This document shows, in pieces, positions 1 to 7,005 of a stretch of DNA of 7,005 nt; position 1 is the first letter of the stretch, and each line of letters begins with the position of its first letter. A model generated the notes under the pieces. That model did no database searches. It was given only the letters and a program-made list of their open reading frames with translations, and had not been told where the DNA came from. The DNA comes from Pseudomonadota bacterium (GTDB lineage: Bacteria; Pseudomonadota; Gammaproteobacteria; Burkholderiales; Burkholderiaceae_D), in the NCBI GenBank assembly GCA_023391395.1, contig JAEWBA010000175.1, forward strand, positions 1-7,005. The letters run 5' to 3'. The translations under genes and the position numbers were made by a program.

Positions 1-3000
1 CTGGCAGCCGTTGCAGATGCCCAGCGCAAACGTGTCGTCGCGGTTGAAGAAGCCGGAAAACTGCTCCGCGAGGCGGGCATTGAACAGGATGGTCTTGGCC
101 CATCCTTCGCCCGCGCCCAGCACGTCGCCGTAGGAAAAACCGCCGACTGCGATCAGCCCCTTGAAGTCGCTCAGACGCGCGCGGCCTGCAATCAGGTCGC
201 TCATGTGCACATCGACCGCAGTGAAGCCGGACTTGTGCATCACATAGGCCGTCTCGATATGGGAATTGACACCCTGCTCGCGCAGGATCGCCACCTTAGG
301 GCTGGCACCCGTAGCAATGAAGGGCGCCGCCACATCCTGCTGCGGATCGAAAGTCAGCCTTGGCGTGATGCCGGGATCGGTGGCATCGAGGATGCGCTCG
401 TACTCGGCGTCGGCGCAGGCCGGATTGTCGCGCAGGCGCGCCATTCTCCAGCTGGTTTCGCTCCAAAGCCGCTGCAGCTCGATGCGCGGGCGGTTGTAGA
501 TCACCTTGGCGTCGCGCGTGATTTCGATCACATCGCGGTCGTTCGGCTTGCCGATGATATGGCTGCAGGCGCCCAACTGGTAGGAACGCAGCACATCCAT
601 GACGTCCGACTTCTGCTCGGCGCGCACCTGGATCACCGCGCCCAGCTCTTCATTGAACAAGGCGCGCAGGCTCAGGTCGTTACGGCGCTCGGCAACCTGC
701 GTGGTCCAGTTCTTGACCTCGCCGCTGTCGAAGGCATGCTCACCTTCCATGGCCAGGATGTCGACATTGACCGACAAGCCGCTGCGGCCGGCAAAGGCCA
801 TCTCGCACAGCGTCGTGAACAGGCCGCCGTCGGAACGGTCGTGATAGGCAAGCAGCTTGCCTTCGCGGTTCAATTGCTGAATCGCCGCAAACAGCGCCTT
901 CAGGTCTTCCGGATTGTCGAGGTCGGGTGTCTCGTTGCCGAGCTGCTGCATTACTTGCGTGAGCGCCGAGGCGCCGATACGGTTGCGGCCCCTGCCGAGG
1001 TCGATCAGGATCAGCACGGTATCGCCCGCATCCTTGCGCAGCTGGGGCGTCAGCGAGCGCCGCACGTCCTGCACCGGTGCAAATGCCGACACGATCAGCG
1101 AGACCGGCGCGGTGACAGACTTCTCGCCCTCCCCATCCTTCCAGGTTGTGCGCATCGACAGCGAATCTTTGCCGACCGGGATGCTGAGGCCCAGCGCCGG
1201 GCACAGTTCCATGCCGACCGCCTTCACCGTATCGAACAACGCGGCATCCTGGCCGGGCTGGCCGCAGGCCGCCATCCAGTTGGCGGAGAGTTTGATGTCG
1301 GAAATATCGGCAATATCCGCGGCCGCGATATTGGTGATCGCTTCGCCCACCGCCATGCGGCCCGAGGCCGGCGCATTGATGACGGCCAGCGGTGTGCGTT
1401 CGCCCATGGCCATCGCTTCGCCGCGGTATCCTTCCAGGCTCATCGTCGTGACGGCGCAATCGGCTACCGGCACCTGCCAGGGTCCCACCATCTGGTCGCG
1501 TACCGTCATCCCGCCCACCGTGCGGTCGCCGATGGTGATGAGGAAGGACTTGTCTGCGACCGTCGGCAAGCGCAGCACGCGCTGCGCCACCTCGGCCAGA
1601 TCCATGCCGGTCAGGTCGACCGGCGGGAATTCATTGGTCACGCGCGCCACGTCGCGCAGCATCTTCGGCGGCTTGCCCAGCAGGACTTCCATCGGCATGT
1701 CCACCGGATTATTGCCGTGCTCCGGATCGATCACCTTCAACTGACGCTCCTCGGTCGCGGTACCGACCACCGCGAAGGGGCAGCGCTCGCGCTCGCACAG
1801 GTACTGGAACAGGGCCACGTTTTCCGGCGCGATCGCCAGCACATAGCGTTCCTGCGATTCATTGCTCCAGATTTCGCGCGGCGACAAGCCGCTTTCTTCC
1901 AGCGGCACCTTGCGCAGGTCGAAGATGGCGCCGCGCTTGGCATCGTTGGTGATCTCCGGGAAGGCATTCGACAGGCCGCCGGCGCCGACATCGTGAATGG
2001 ACAGGATGGGATTGGACTCGCCCATCGCCCAGCAGGCGTTGATGACTTCCTGTGCACGCCTTTCCATTTCCGGATTGCCGCGCTGCACCGAGTCGAAATC
2101 GAGGTCGGCAGTGTTGGTGCCCGTCGCCATCGAGGATGCCGCACCGCCGCCCATGCCGATGCGCATGCCCGGTCCGCCCAGCTGGATCAAGAGGCTGCCC
2201 ACCGGCAAATCGTGCTTCTTCGTGTGGATGGCCGAGATGTTGCCGACGCCGCCGGCGATCATGATCGGCTTGTGGTAGCCCTTCACCTGGCCGCCGACAT
2301 TCTGCTCGTAGGTGCGGAAATAGCCTGCCAGGTTCGGACGCCCGAATTCGTTATTGAAGGCAGCACCGCCGATCGGCCCATCGATCATGATCTGCAGGGC
2401 CGAAGCGATGCGGTCCGGCTTGCCGACGATGCCGGCCTGCCCGCGCGTGTTCGAGTCTTCGCGCTGCGCGGCACTCTCGGTGACGTCGCGCGCGTTTTCC
2501 CAGGGCTGCACTGCGTGCGTGATCATCAGGTTGGAAACAGTGAAGCCGGTCAGGCCGGCCTTGGGCTTGGCGCCACGCCCGGTCGCACCCTCGTCGCGGA
2601 TTTCGCCGCCGGCCCCGGTGGAGGCACCCGGAAACGGCGAAATCGCGGTCGGGTGGTTATGCGTTTCCACCTTCATCAGGATGTGCGTATGTTCTTCCGA
2701 AGCGCGATAGACATTCCCCTCGGCGGCGCCGCTCGGATAGAAACGCATCACCTCGGCCCCTTCGATGACGGAGGCATTGTCGCTGTAGGCAACCACCGTG
2801 CCCTTGGGCTGCAATTGATGCGTGTTCTTGATCATCGCGAACAGCGATCGGTCCTGCTGTTCGCCATCGATGATCCAGTCGGCGTTGAAAATCTTGTGGC
2901 GGCAATGCTCGCTGTTGGCCTGCGCGAACATCATCAGTTCCACGTCGGTCGGGTTGCGGCCCGCCTGGGTGAAGGCATTGAGCAGGTATTCGATCTCGTC

Positions 3001-3570
3001 TTCGGACAGGGCCAGACCCAGTTCGCTGTTCGCCTTCAGCAGCGCATCCTTGCCGCCCGCCAGCAGGTCGACCGTTTCCAGCGGCTTGGCTTCCAGTTCG
3101 CGGAACAGGCCGGCGGCATCCTGCGTCTTGCGCAGCACGGTTTCGATCATGCGGTCGTGCAGCACCGCGGCTACGGCTTGTGTCGCCTCTTCCGAAAGCT
3201 TTTTGCCGCCCCCGAGAAGGCCGGTCTTCATTTGCAGGCGGTAGACAATGCCACGCTCGATACGGTGAATGTTCGCCATGCCGCAGTTATGGGCGATATC
3301 GGTGGCCTTGCTGGCCCAGGGCGAAATGGTGCCGAAACGCGGGATCACCACAAACTCCTCGCCCTCTGCGTTGCCGCCGAAAGGTTCGCCATAGGTCAGC
3401 AGCGCCCGCAGGCGCGCGCGCTCGTCTTCGGTGAGCTCGGAAGTGGCGTCGATGAGGTGCAGGAACTGGCCGGTCACGCCGACAATGGCCGGCTCCACCA
3501 CTTGCAACTTCGATAAAAGACCTTGGGAACGGAATGCAGACAGGGCGTTGGAGCCCGGCAGAATCAACAT
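1..3570 (-). CDS. purL: Phosphoribosylformylglycinamidine synthase, large single-chain form (partial, C-terminus missing)
   Basis: This cytosolic enzyme converts FGAR, glutamine and ATP to FGAM in the fourth step of de novo purine synthesis. The visible part is 1190 residues, read without interruption from an ATG at 3570 to the window edge. An N-terminal PurS-like domain begins [14 protein letters not shown]. The linker signature [11 protein letters not shown] has its key histidines at 222 and 225. The two synthetase halves show [15 protein letters not shown] from 301, [14 protein letters not shown] from 524, PVGKDSLSM from 798 and YHDRSDGG around 909-916. The class I glutaminase domain starts near [11 protein letters not shown] (about 1092). 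The window stops at GICNGCQ, where Cys1186 is the expected nucleophile; the His and Glu of the triad lie outside. Family members are about 1300-1340 residues, so roughly 150 are missing. The start is firm because no ATG, GTG or TTG lies in frame between 3570 and the upstream stop at 3649-3651. The 20 bases before it show no Shine-Dalgarno motif. Confidence 0.98.
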   Translation of the reverse strand, partial: MLILPGSNALSAFRSQGLLSKLQVVEPAIVGVTGQFLHLIDATSELTEDERARLRALLTYGEPFGGNAEGEEFVVIPRFGTISPWASKATDIAHNCGMANIHRIERGIVYRLQMKTGLLGGGKKLSEEATQAVAAVLHDRMIETVLRKTQDAAGLFRELEAKPLETVDLLAGGKDALLKANSELGLALSEDEIEYLLNAFTQAGRNPTDVELMMFAQANSEHCRHKIFNADWIIDGEQQDRSLFAMIKNTHQLQPKGTVVAYSDNASVIEGAEVMRFYPSGAAEGNVYRASEEHTHILMKVETHNHPTAISPFPGASTGAGGEIRDEGATGRGAKPKAGLTGFTVSNLMITHAVQPWENARDVTESAAQREDSNTRGQAGIVGKPDRIASALQIMIDGPIGGAAFNNEFGRPNLAGYFRTYEQNVGGQVKGYHKPIMIAGGVGNISAIHTKKHDLPVGSLLIQLGGPGMRIGMGGGAASSMATGTNTADLDFDSVQRGNPEMERRAQEVINACWAMGESNPILSIHDVGAGGLSNAFPEITNDAKRGAIFDLRKVPLEESGLSPREIWSNESQERYVLAIAPENVALFQYLCERERCPFAVVGTATEERQLKVIDPEHGNNPVDMPMEVLLGKPPKMLRDVARVTNEFPPVDLTGMDLAEVAQRVLRLPTVADKSFLITIGDRTVGGMTVRDQMVGPWQVPVADCAVTTMSLEGYRGEAMAMGERTPLAVINAPASGRMAVGEAITNIAAADIADISDIKLSANWMAACGQPGQDAALFDTVKAVGMELCPALGLSIPVGKDSLSMRTTWKDGEGEKSVTAPVSLIVSAFAPVQDVRRSLTPQLRKDAGDTVLILIDLGRGRNRIGASALTQVMQQLGNETPDLDNPEDLKALFAAIQQLNREGKLLAYHDRSDGGLFTTLCEMAFAGRSGLSVNVDILAMEGEHAFDSGEVKNWTTQVAERRNDLSLRALFNEELGAVIQVRAEQKSDVMDVLRSYQLGACSHIIGKPNDRDVIEITRDAKVIYNRPRIELQRLWSETSWRMARLRDNPACADAEYERILDATDPGITPRLTFDPQQDVAAPFIATGASPKVAILREQGVNSHIETAYVMHKSGFTAVDVHMSDLIAGRARLSDFKGLIAVGGFSYGDVLGAGEGWAKTILFNARLAEQFSGFFNRDDTFALGICNGCQ

Positions 3571-3647
3571 GGCGGCAAAGAAGTGAGGCAGCGCGCCCGC
3601 TTTTACGGCAGACGGACTGCGGGTTGAGTCTTGAATCGGAAACCGTG

Positions 3648-3653
3648 ATTATA
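3648..3653 (-). promoter_or_regulatory. Candidate purL promoter, -10 box
   Basis: On the minus strand a perfect TATAAT lies 78 bases before the purL start codon, preceded by CGG (one base from an extended -10 TG motif). No good -35 sits at 16-18 bp; the bases there are GC-rich and fall in an inverted-repeat arm. A CTGACA (5 of 6 matches to TTGACA) lies at 3682-3687, but 28 bp away is too far for a normal sigma-70 spacer. The predicted start near 3641 would give a leader of about 70 nt. This suggests purL is transcribed independently of the GT39 gene upstream. Confidence 0.5.
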
Positions 3654-3655
3654 CC

Positions 3656-3678
3656 GCGCCGCCGCATTACGGCGGCGC
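3656..3678 (-). repeat. 9-bp perfect inverted repeat between the GT39 stop and the purL -10 box
   Basis: The arms 3656-3664 and 3670-3678 are exactly complementary (GCGCCGCCG / CGGCGGCGC) around a 5-base loop. The element starts 23 bases past the GT39 stop codon, where a terminator would be expected. The bases following it on the minus strand are GGTATAATC, with no U tract, so it is a poor intrinsic terminator. It also covers the -35 to -15 zone of the purL promoter candidate, so an operator role is equally possible. Both roles are inference; only the symmetry is observed. Confidence 0.55.
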
Positions 3679-3701
3679 CCCTGTCAGCCTGCCAAGGCCG
3701 C

Positions 3702-5402
3702 TCAATTGAGGAATACCGTGGTCTTTCCGATGTGCTTGGCGCTCTTGAAAGCCGCGTGGAAGTCCGCTGCCCGAAACTCCGGCAGATGTTCGTCCATGAC
3801 CACGACCGCCACCTTCCTACCGCGCAGCATGGCTCCGAAATCCCGCTCCGGGATATTGATGGCGTTGCCGGGACGGAGACGGTCGCCCCAGAACAAGTCA
3901 TTGCTGCGCATACCGATCACCGGTATGGTCTTTTTCATCCCAAAGGCCAGTGAGGATTTCTGTTCGAACACGCGATACAAATACACCTCCCGCTCCGGAT
4001 GCTCGGACTGCAGATAGGCGACCAGGGGCCGCGTGGACACCAGTGCTTCCATGCTGCTGAGCGCAATGCCCATGGCGGCGGCAATCCAGACCGACACCAC
4101 CACATAGGCCTGGATGCCGATGCGCTCAAAACGTCGGGCGAAAAACGAAGCTGCCAATGCCAGCACGATGACGCCAGCCATGACGGCGATCAGGAAATCG
4201 CGTTGGCTAAGGCCCATGACAAGGTCGGCGCCGCCTGCGTCCTCACGCCGCAGGAGCACGATGCACAGGGCGGCCGCGCACGCCGCGATCAAAATGCCGG
4301 GCAAGGCCCGCGCCTGCGCTTGCAGGAAGTTGCGCTCTTCTAGGGCAAGCGCCAGATGGAAGGCCGCAAAAGGCATCACGGCCACGAGATAGTAATTGGC
4401 CTTGGCGCTGGAGACGGAAAAGAAGATCAGCGGCGCGAGCCAGGCCACCCACAGAAAGCGCTTCAACAAGGCAGTGTCCGGAGCTGCTGCACCGGTGCGG
4501 CGCTTGAAGAGGCATAGCAGCAGGAAGGACCAGGGAAAGAGATAGATCACCATGCGCGGGAGGTAATACCACCATGGCCCGGAATAGTAATCGTGCGGCT
4601 CACGCTTGCCCATGAAGCGCAGCACATGTTCGTTGATGAAGTAGAACCAGGCGAATGCCGGCTCTGTCAGGCTTGCGGCAATATGCCAGGGAGCGGCGAT
4701 GGCAAGGAAAATCAGCAGGCCGGAGGGTTTGAGCCATTGCAGGATGGCGCGCCAGGCGGCCCTGAGCGAGCCGCTGCCGAATGCAATGTAGCCGGCGACC
4801 ACCAGCCCGAACAGGATCAAGGCCACGAAGCCCTTGGCCAACAGCGCCAGCGCGAGGAAGGCGTAGGCCAGGCGCATGAAACGCGGCGCGCCCTCCCTCA
4901 TGTAGCGGTAAGCGAACAGTATCGCGGCCGTCAGCAAGGCCGTCAGCAGCATATCGAACATCAGCACGCGCGACATCGCCATGACGCCGATTCCGCTGAC
5001 GAACATCAGGGCAGCCAGCCTGCCGGTCTGCGGACGTTGTACGAGCTTCCCGAAATGCAGCAGCATGGCCACGCAAGCCAGTGAGGAAAGTGCCGGCACG
5101 GCGCGCGCGGACCATTCGGATTCGCCGAAAACGGCAAAGCACAATGCCGTCAGCCAGTACAGCAGGGGCGGCTTCTCCATGTACGGCAAGCCGTTGAGGT
5201 GCGGGATGATCCATTGGCGCCAGTCGCCGGAAGCCAGCATCTCGCGCGGGATCTCGGAATACAGTCCCTCGTTGTTGTCGAGGATGCCGAAGCTGCCCAG
5301 TCCGGCCACCACAAAAATGAAGGCAGCCAACCAGACCAGCCACAAGGGCACGATGAGCGCCGGGTCATTTTCTTCTTTGCGCATGTCCCATTCTGCCGCC
5401 AT
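3702..5402 (-). CDS. ArnT/PMT-like membrane glycosyltransferase, family GT39
   Basis: A 566-residue polytopic inner-membrane protein of the GT39 superfamily, whose members transfer a sugar from a polyprenyl-phosphate carrier to lipid or protein on the periplasmic side. The first membrane segment is about residues 16-39. It is followed by the periplasmic loop LDNNEGLYSEIPREML (41-56), matching the ArnT DE-x-RYAEISREM loop, with Asp42 and Glu45 as candidate catalytic or metal-binding acids. EKPPLLYW (76-83) and the later NEHVLRF (EH at 258-259) and WWYYLP motifs also match ArnT. About ten further hydrophobic segments follow, and the length fits ArnT (about 550). The ATG at 5402 is chosen because AGAGAGGAA lies 8 bases upstream; ATG 5384 is an alternative, and the longer frame to 5639 overlaps the promoter region. 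No aminoarabinose-pathway genes are nearby, so a lipid A substrate is not supported and no arnT symbol is given. The gene is codirectional with purL, 131 bases upstream of it. Confidence 0.93.
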   Translation of the reverse strand: MAAEWDMRKEENDPALIVPLWLVWLAAFIFVVAGLGSFGILDNNEGLYSEIPREMLASGDWRQWIIPHLNGLPYMEKPPLLYWLTALCFAVFGESEWSARAVPALSSLACVAMLLHFGKLVQRPQTGRLAALMFVSGIGVMAMSRVLMFDMLLTALLTAAILFAYRYMREGAPRFMRLAYAFLALALLAKGFVALILFGLVVAGYIAFGSGSLRAAWRAILQWLKPSGLLIFLAIAAPWHIAASLTEPAFAWFYFINEHVLRFMGKREPHDYYSGPWWYYLPRMVIYLFPWSFLLLCLFKRRTGAAAPDTALLKRFLWVAWLAPLIFFSVSSAKANYYLVAVMPFAAFHLALALEERNFLQAQARALPGILIAACAAALCIVLLRREDAGGADLVMGLSQRDFLIAVMAGVIVLALAASFFARRFERIGIQAYVVVSVWIAAAMGIALSSMEALVSTRPLVAYLQSEHPEREVYLYRVFEQKSSLAFGMKKTIPVIGMRSNDLFWGDRLRPGNAINIPERDFGAMLRGRKVAVVVMDEHLPEFRAADFHAAFKSAKHIGKTTVFLN

Positions 5403-5410
5403 CGCTTCGC

Positions 5411-5419
5411 TTCCTCTCT
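5411..5419 (-). promoter_or_regulatory. Shine-Dalgarno sequence deciding the GT39 start
   Basis: The minus strand reads AGAGAGGAA followed by 8 bases and ATG at 5402, good purine-rich complementarity and spacing. The other in-frame candidate, ATG 5384, is preceded by GGCAGAATGGGAC, which is a worse match. This favours the protein beginning MAAEWDMRKEEN. Confidence 0.7.
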
Positions 5420-5446
5420 CGATTGCAATTTGCCGCGCCAAAATTC

Positions 5447-5481
5447 CGCCGGCGCGCATTGTCGCATGAAGCGCGCCGGCG
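5447..5481 (-). repeat. GC-rich 11-bp perfect hairpin in the GT39 5' leader
   Basis: Arms 5447-5457 and 5471-5481 are perfectly complementary (CGCCGGCGCGC / GCGCGCCGGCG) around a 13-base loop. The hairpin lies between the predicted GT39 transcription start (about 5499) and its ribosome binding site. On the minus strand the stem is followed by GAATTTTGG, a short run of four Ts at 5440-5443, so it is a weak terminator or attenuator candidate. The 3' arm could instead pair 6 bp with GGCGCG just downstream (5434-5439). DNA symmetry also allows a protein-binding operator. Confidence 0.6.
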
Positions 5482-5505
5482 CCCAATGAAAACCTGGAGC
5501 CGTGT

Positions 5506-5534
5506 TTTATCCGGCCGCCGGACATTCGCGGCAA
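5506..5534 (-). promoter_or_regulatory. Candidate sigma-70 promoter for the GT39 gene
   Basis: On the minus strand TTGCCG (5529-5534; 4 of 6 matches to TTGACA) and GATAAA (5506-5511; 4 of 6 matches to TATAAT) are separated by exactly 17 bp. Transcription would begin near 5499, giving a leader of about 97 nt that contains the GC-rich hairpin. The prediction rests on the motifs alone. Confidence 0.5.
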
Positions 5535-5622
5535 CACCGTCATGGCAAAACATGCACGACACAAGTACAACACTGCGAGGTCGAGTTGCCTCGCGGACCC
5601 CCTATGCACTTCCGCTTTGCCG

Positions 5623-5628
5623 GATAAT
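5623..5628 (+). promoter_or_regulatory. Candidate -10 box for the oxidoreductase operon
   Basis: GATAAT (5 of 6 matches to TATAAT) lies 61 bases before the GTG start at 5690 in the divergent region. No convincing -35 hexamer occurs 16-18 bp upstream. If real, the promoter is probably weak or activator-dependent, and the leader would be about 55 nt. Confidence 0.3.
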
Positions 5629-5689
5629 ACGGCTTCCATTTTTTGCTACCCGTCTCCGTTCGAGGCCTCGCTCCATACAGGTTGGTCAA

Positions 5690-6943
5690 GTGACACAGAA
5701 GCAAGTTGCCGTCATCGGCGGCGGCGTCATCGGCGTCTGCACGGCGTATTTTCTGGCCAGAGCCGGCCATGAAGTGGTGGTGATCGAACGTCATCACAAC
5801 GTCGGCCAGGAAGCCAGCTATGGCAGTGCCAGCCTGACTGCCTGCGGTCACGCTGCGCCCTGGGCCGCACCCGGCATGCCGCGCCGGATCTTTTCCCGAT
5901 TGCTGAGCCCGACCCGCCCCGTCGTCCTGAAACCGCGCATGGACCGCGCGCAGTGGCGCTGGGTACGGAAATGGCTGGACGAGTGCGAGGCCGAACGCTA
6001 CCGCATCAACCGCGCCCGCATGCAGCGCCTCGCACTCTACAGCCGCGAGGTGCTGCAAGAGCTGCGCGAACAATACACGCTCGACTGCGAGCTATCGCGC
6101 GGAGTCCTGTGTGTGTTCCGCGATGAGCGCGAACGGCGCCTCGCGGAACCGGCCATCGCCGCACTCGCCGAGGGCGGCATTGCTCACCGCCTGGTCGATG
6201 AGTCCGAAGCGCGGGCAATCGAGCCTGCCCTGGGCTACCGGGTGGAGTTCGCCGGGGGCCTGTATCTTCCCGACGACGAATCCGGCAACTGTCCGCTCTT
6301 CACCAAGCAGATGCGCTATCTTGCCCAATCCATCGGCGTGCATTTCCATTTCACGACCACGGTGCACGCGCTGGAGTCGACGGCCGGTCGGGTCACCCTG
6401 CGCATCGAAGACCGCAGTTTCGATGCCGATGCCGTCGTCGTCGCGGCCGGCGCCGACAGCGCAAGGCTGCTTCTGCCGCTTGGCATTCACGTGCCGCTGC
6501 ATCCGGTGCACACTTGCGCGGCGACGGTGCCCATCCGCAACTTCGAGGAAGCCCCGCGCGCGGCCGTCATCGACGACAGCTACCGGAGCATCATCATGCG
6601 TATGGGGCATCGGATACGCATCGCCGGAACGGCCGGGCTGGGCCTGACACCTGGTGTGCTGCACAAGGCGGCCATGCAAACCTTGCTCAAGGTCGGTGGC
6701 GACTGGTTTCCGAATGCCGCCAACTACAATGGCGCGACCTTCTGGAGCGGCGTTCAGTCAATGTTGCCCGATGGCCCACCCCTGCTCGGTGCGACGCCGG
6801 TGAAAAACGTCTATCTCAACTTGGGTCATGGCTCGCACGGCTGGGCTATGGCGCTCGGTTCGGGCAAGGCGATGGCCGACGTCGTGTCCGGTGCCGCTCC
6901 CGATATCGATCTGGATGGGCTGACATTGTCGCGCTATGGATAA
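5690..6943 (+). CDS. dadA: DadA-family FAD-dependent D-amino acid dehydrogenase
   Basis: A 417-residue FAD oxidoreductase of the DAO fold. DadA proteins deaminate D-amino acids such as D-alanine to the 2-oxo acid plus ammonia and pass electrons to the membrane respiratory chain. The N-terminus carries the dinucleotide-binding motif VAVIGGGVIG (GGGVIG at 10-15), with Glu33 ending the second strand (VVVIER) to bind the ADP ribose. HAAPWAAPG (54-62) corresponds to the DadA PWAAPG segment. WSGVQSMLPDGPPLLG (352-367) and GHGSHGW (379-385) are the C-terminal FAD-binding signature. Length equals the usual 415-435. The GTG start is chosen because AGG lies 8 bases upstream and the flavin motif begins at once; the open frame extends back to 5423, but that stretch shows no family resemblance and covers the divergent promoters. 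Family membership is firm; D-alanine as substrate is not shown, since no racemase gene is visible, so the symbol is tentative. Confidence 0.92.
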   Translation: MTQKQVAVIGGGVIGVCTAYFLARAGHEVVVIERHHNVGQEASYGSASLTACGHAAPWAAPGMPRRIFSRLLSPTRPVVLKPRMDRAQWRWVRKWLDECEAERYRINRARMQRLALYSREVLQELREQYTLDCELSRGVLCVFRDERERRLAEPAIAALAEGGIAHRLVDESEARAIEPALGYRVEFAGGLYLPDDESGNCPLFTKQMRYLAQSIGVHFHFTTTVHALESTAGRVTLRIEDRSFDADAVVVAAGADSARLLLPLGIHVPLHPVHTCAATVPIRNFEEAPRAAVIDDSYRSIIMRMGHRIRIAGTAGLGLTPGVLHKAAMQTLLKVGGDWFPNAANYNGATFWSGVQSMLPDGPPLLGATPVKNVYLNLGHGSHGWAMALGSGKAMADVVSGAAPDIDLDGLTLSRYG

Positions 6944-7005
6944 GCTCGATTGCGTAGTGATCGGCGCCGGCGCCGTCGGCCTGGCGGTCGCCCGTGCGCT
7001 TGCCC
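6936..7005 (+). CDS. FAD-dependent oxidoreductase, N-terminal fragment (runs off the right edge)
   Basis: Only 23 codons are visible. They read MDKLDCVVIGAGAVGLAVAR and then ALA, a textbook beta-alpha-beta FAD-binding start with GAGAVG at residues 10-15. The opening resembles DAO-superfamily enzymes of the L-2-hydroxyglutarate dehydrogenase (LhgO/LhgD)-like group, but so short a piece cannot fix the subfamily. The ATG overlaps the last 8 bases of the upstream dehydrogenase (ATGGATAA) in another frame, which indicates translational coupling and one operon. Confidence 0.8.
   Translation, partial: MDKLDCVVIGAGAVGLAVARALA

Noticed and set aside
205..3516. An uninterrupted 1103-codon reading frame on the plus strand opposite purL
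   Set aside because: It is codon-aligned antisense to purL, so its stops would need TTA, CTA or TCA codons in purL, which are rare in GC-rich genes. The translation is rich in His, Arg, Gln and Ala, has no recognisable domain, and the minus-strand frame is unmistakably PurL.
3656..3678. The inverted repeat as a strong intrinsic terminator of the GT39 transcript
   Set aside because: The position is right, but no U tract follows the stem on the minus strand, so it is listed only as an inverted repeat of unknown role.
4593..5084. Several 100-250-codon frames overlapping the GT39 gene on both strands, including this plus-strand frame
   Set aside because: All lie within a clearly coding membrane-protein gene and give Arg/Gln/Ala-rich or compositionally odd products with no domain, as expected for shadow frames in GC-rich DNA.
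5403..5639. N-terminal extension of the GT39 frame back to an ATG at 5639
   Set aside because: The extra 79 residues show no membrane-protein or family character and cover the promoter, hairpin and ribosome binding site; the ATG at 5402 has a good Shine-Dalgarno.
5423..5689. N-terminal extension of the DadA-like frame back to an ATG at 5423
   Set aside because: FAD enzymes of this family begin a few residues before the GxGxxG motif, which matches the GTG at 5690; the upstream stretch is low-similarity, Arg-rich translation of the intergenic region.
6092..6679. A 195-codon minus-strand frame inside the DadA-like gene
   Set aside because: It is antisense to conserved dehydrogenase sequence, has no recognisable motif and no ribosome binding site that stands out.

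Overview
The window looks like an ordinary chromosomal housekeeping stretch from a GC-rich betaproteobacterium, most likely a Burkholderiales/Oxalobacteraceae-type organism. This is inferred from the PurL and GT39 protein sequences and from GC-rich codon usage (roughly 60% GC by eye). No database search was possible. I see no mobile element, CRISPR array, tRNA or rRNA, and no frameshifted gene.

Layout: positions 1-3570, minus strand, hold purL, the large form of phosphoribosylformylglycinamidine synthase (de novo purine synthesis). The window edge cuts it just after the catalytic cysteine of its glutaminase domain. A 131-base gap (3571-3701) carries a perfect TATAAT box for purL and a 9-bp inverted repeat. 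Positions 3702-5402, minus strand, encode an ArnT/PMT-like integral membrane glycosyltransferase (GT39). A 287-base divergent intergenic region (5403-5689) holds a good sigma-70-like promoter, a GC-rich 11-bp hairpin in the transcribed leader and a strong ribosome binding site for the GT39 gene. It also holds a weaker promoter candidate facing the other way. Positions 5690-6943, plus strand, encode a DadA-family FAD-dependent D-amino acid dehydrogenase. Its last 8 bases overlap the start of a second FAD oxidoreductase (6936 onward), which runs off the right edge.

Functional grouping: purL and the GT39 gene share a strand, but purL appears to have its own promoter, so co-regulation is doubtful. 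The two FAD oxidoreductases overlap and are almost certainly co-transcribed, probably in oxidative catabolism of small amino or hydroxy acids feeding the respiratory chain. I found no convincing previously undescribed system. The items most worth a second look are the two hairpins in the regulatory gaps and the overlapping oxidoreductase pair.
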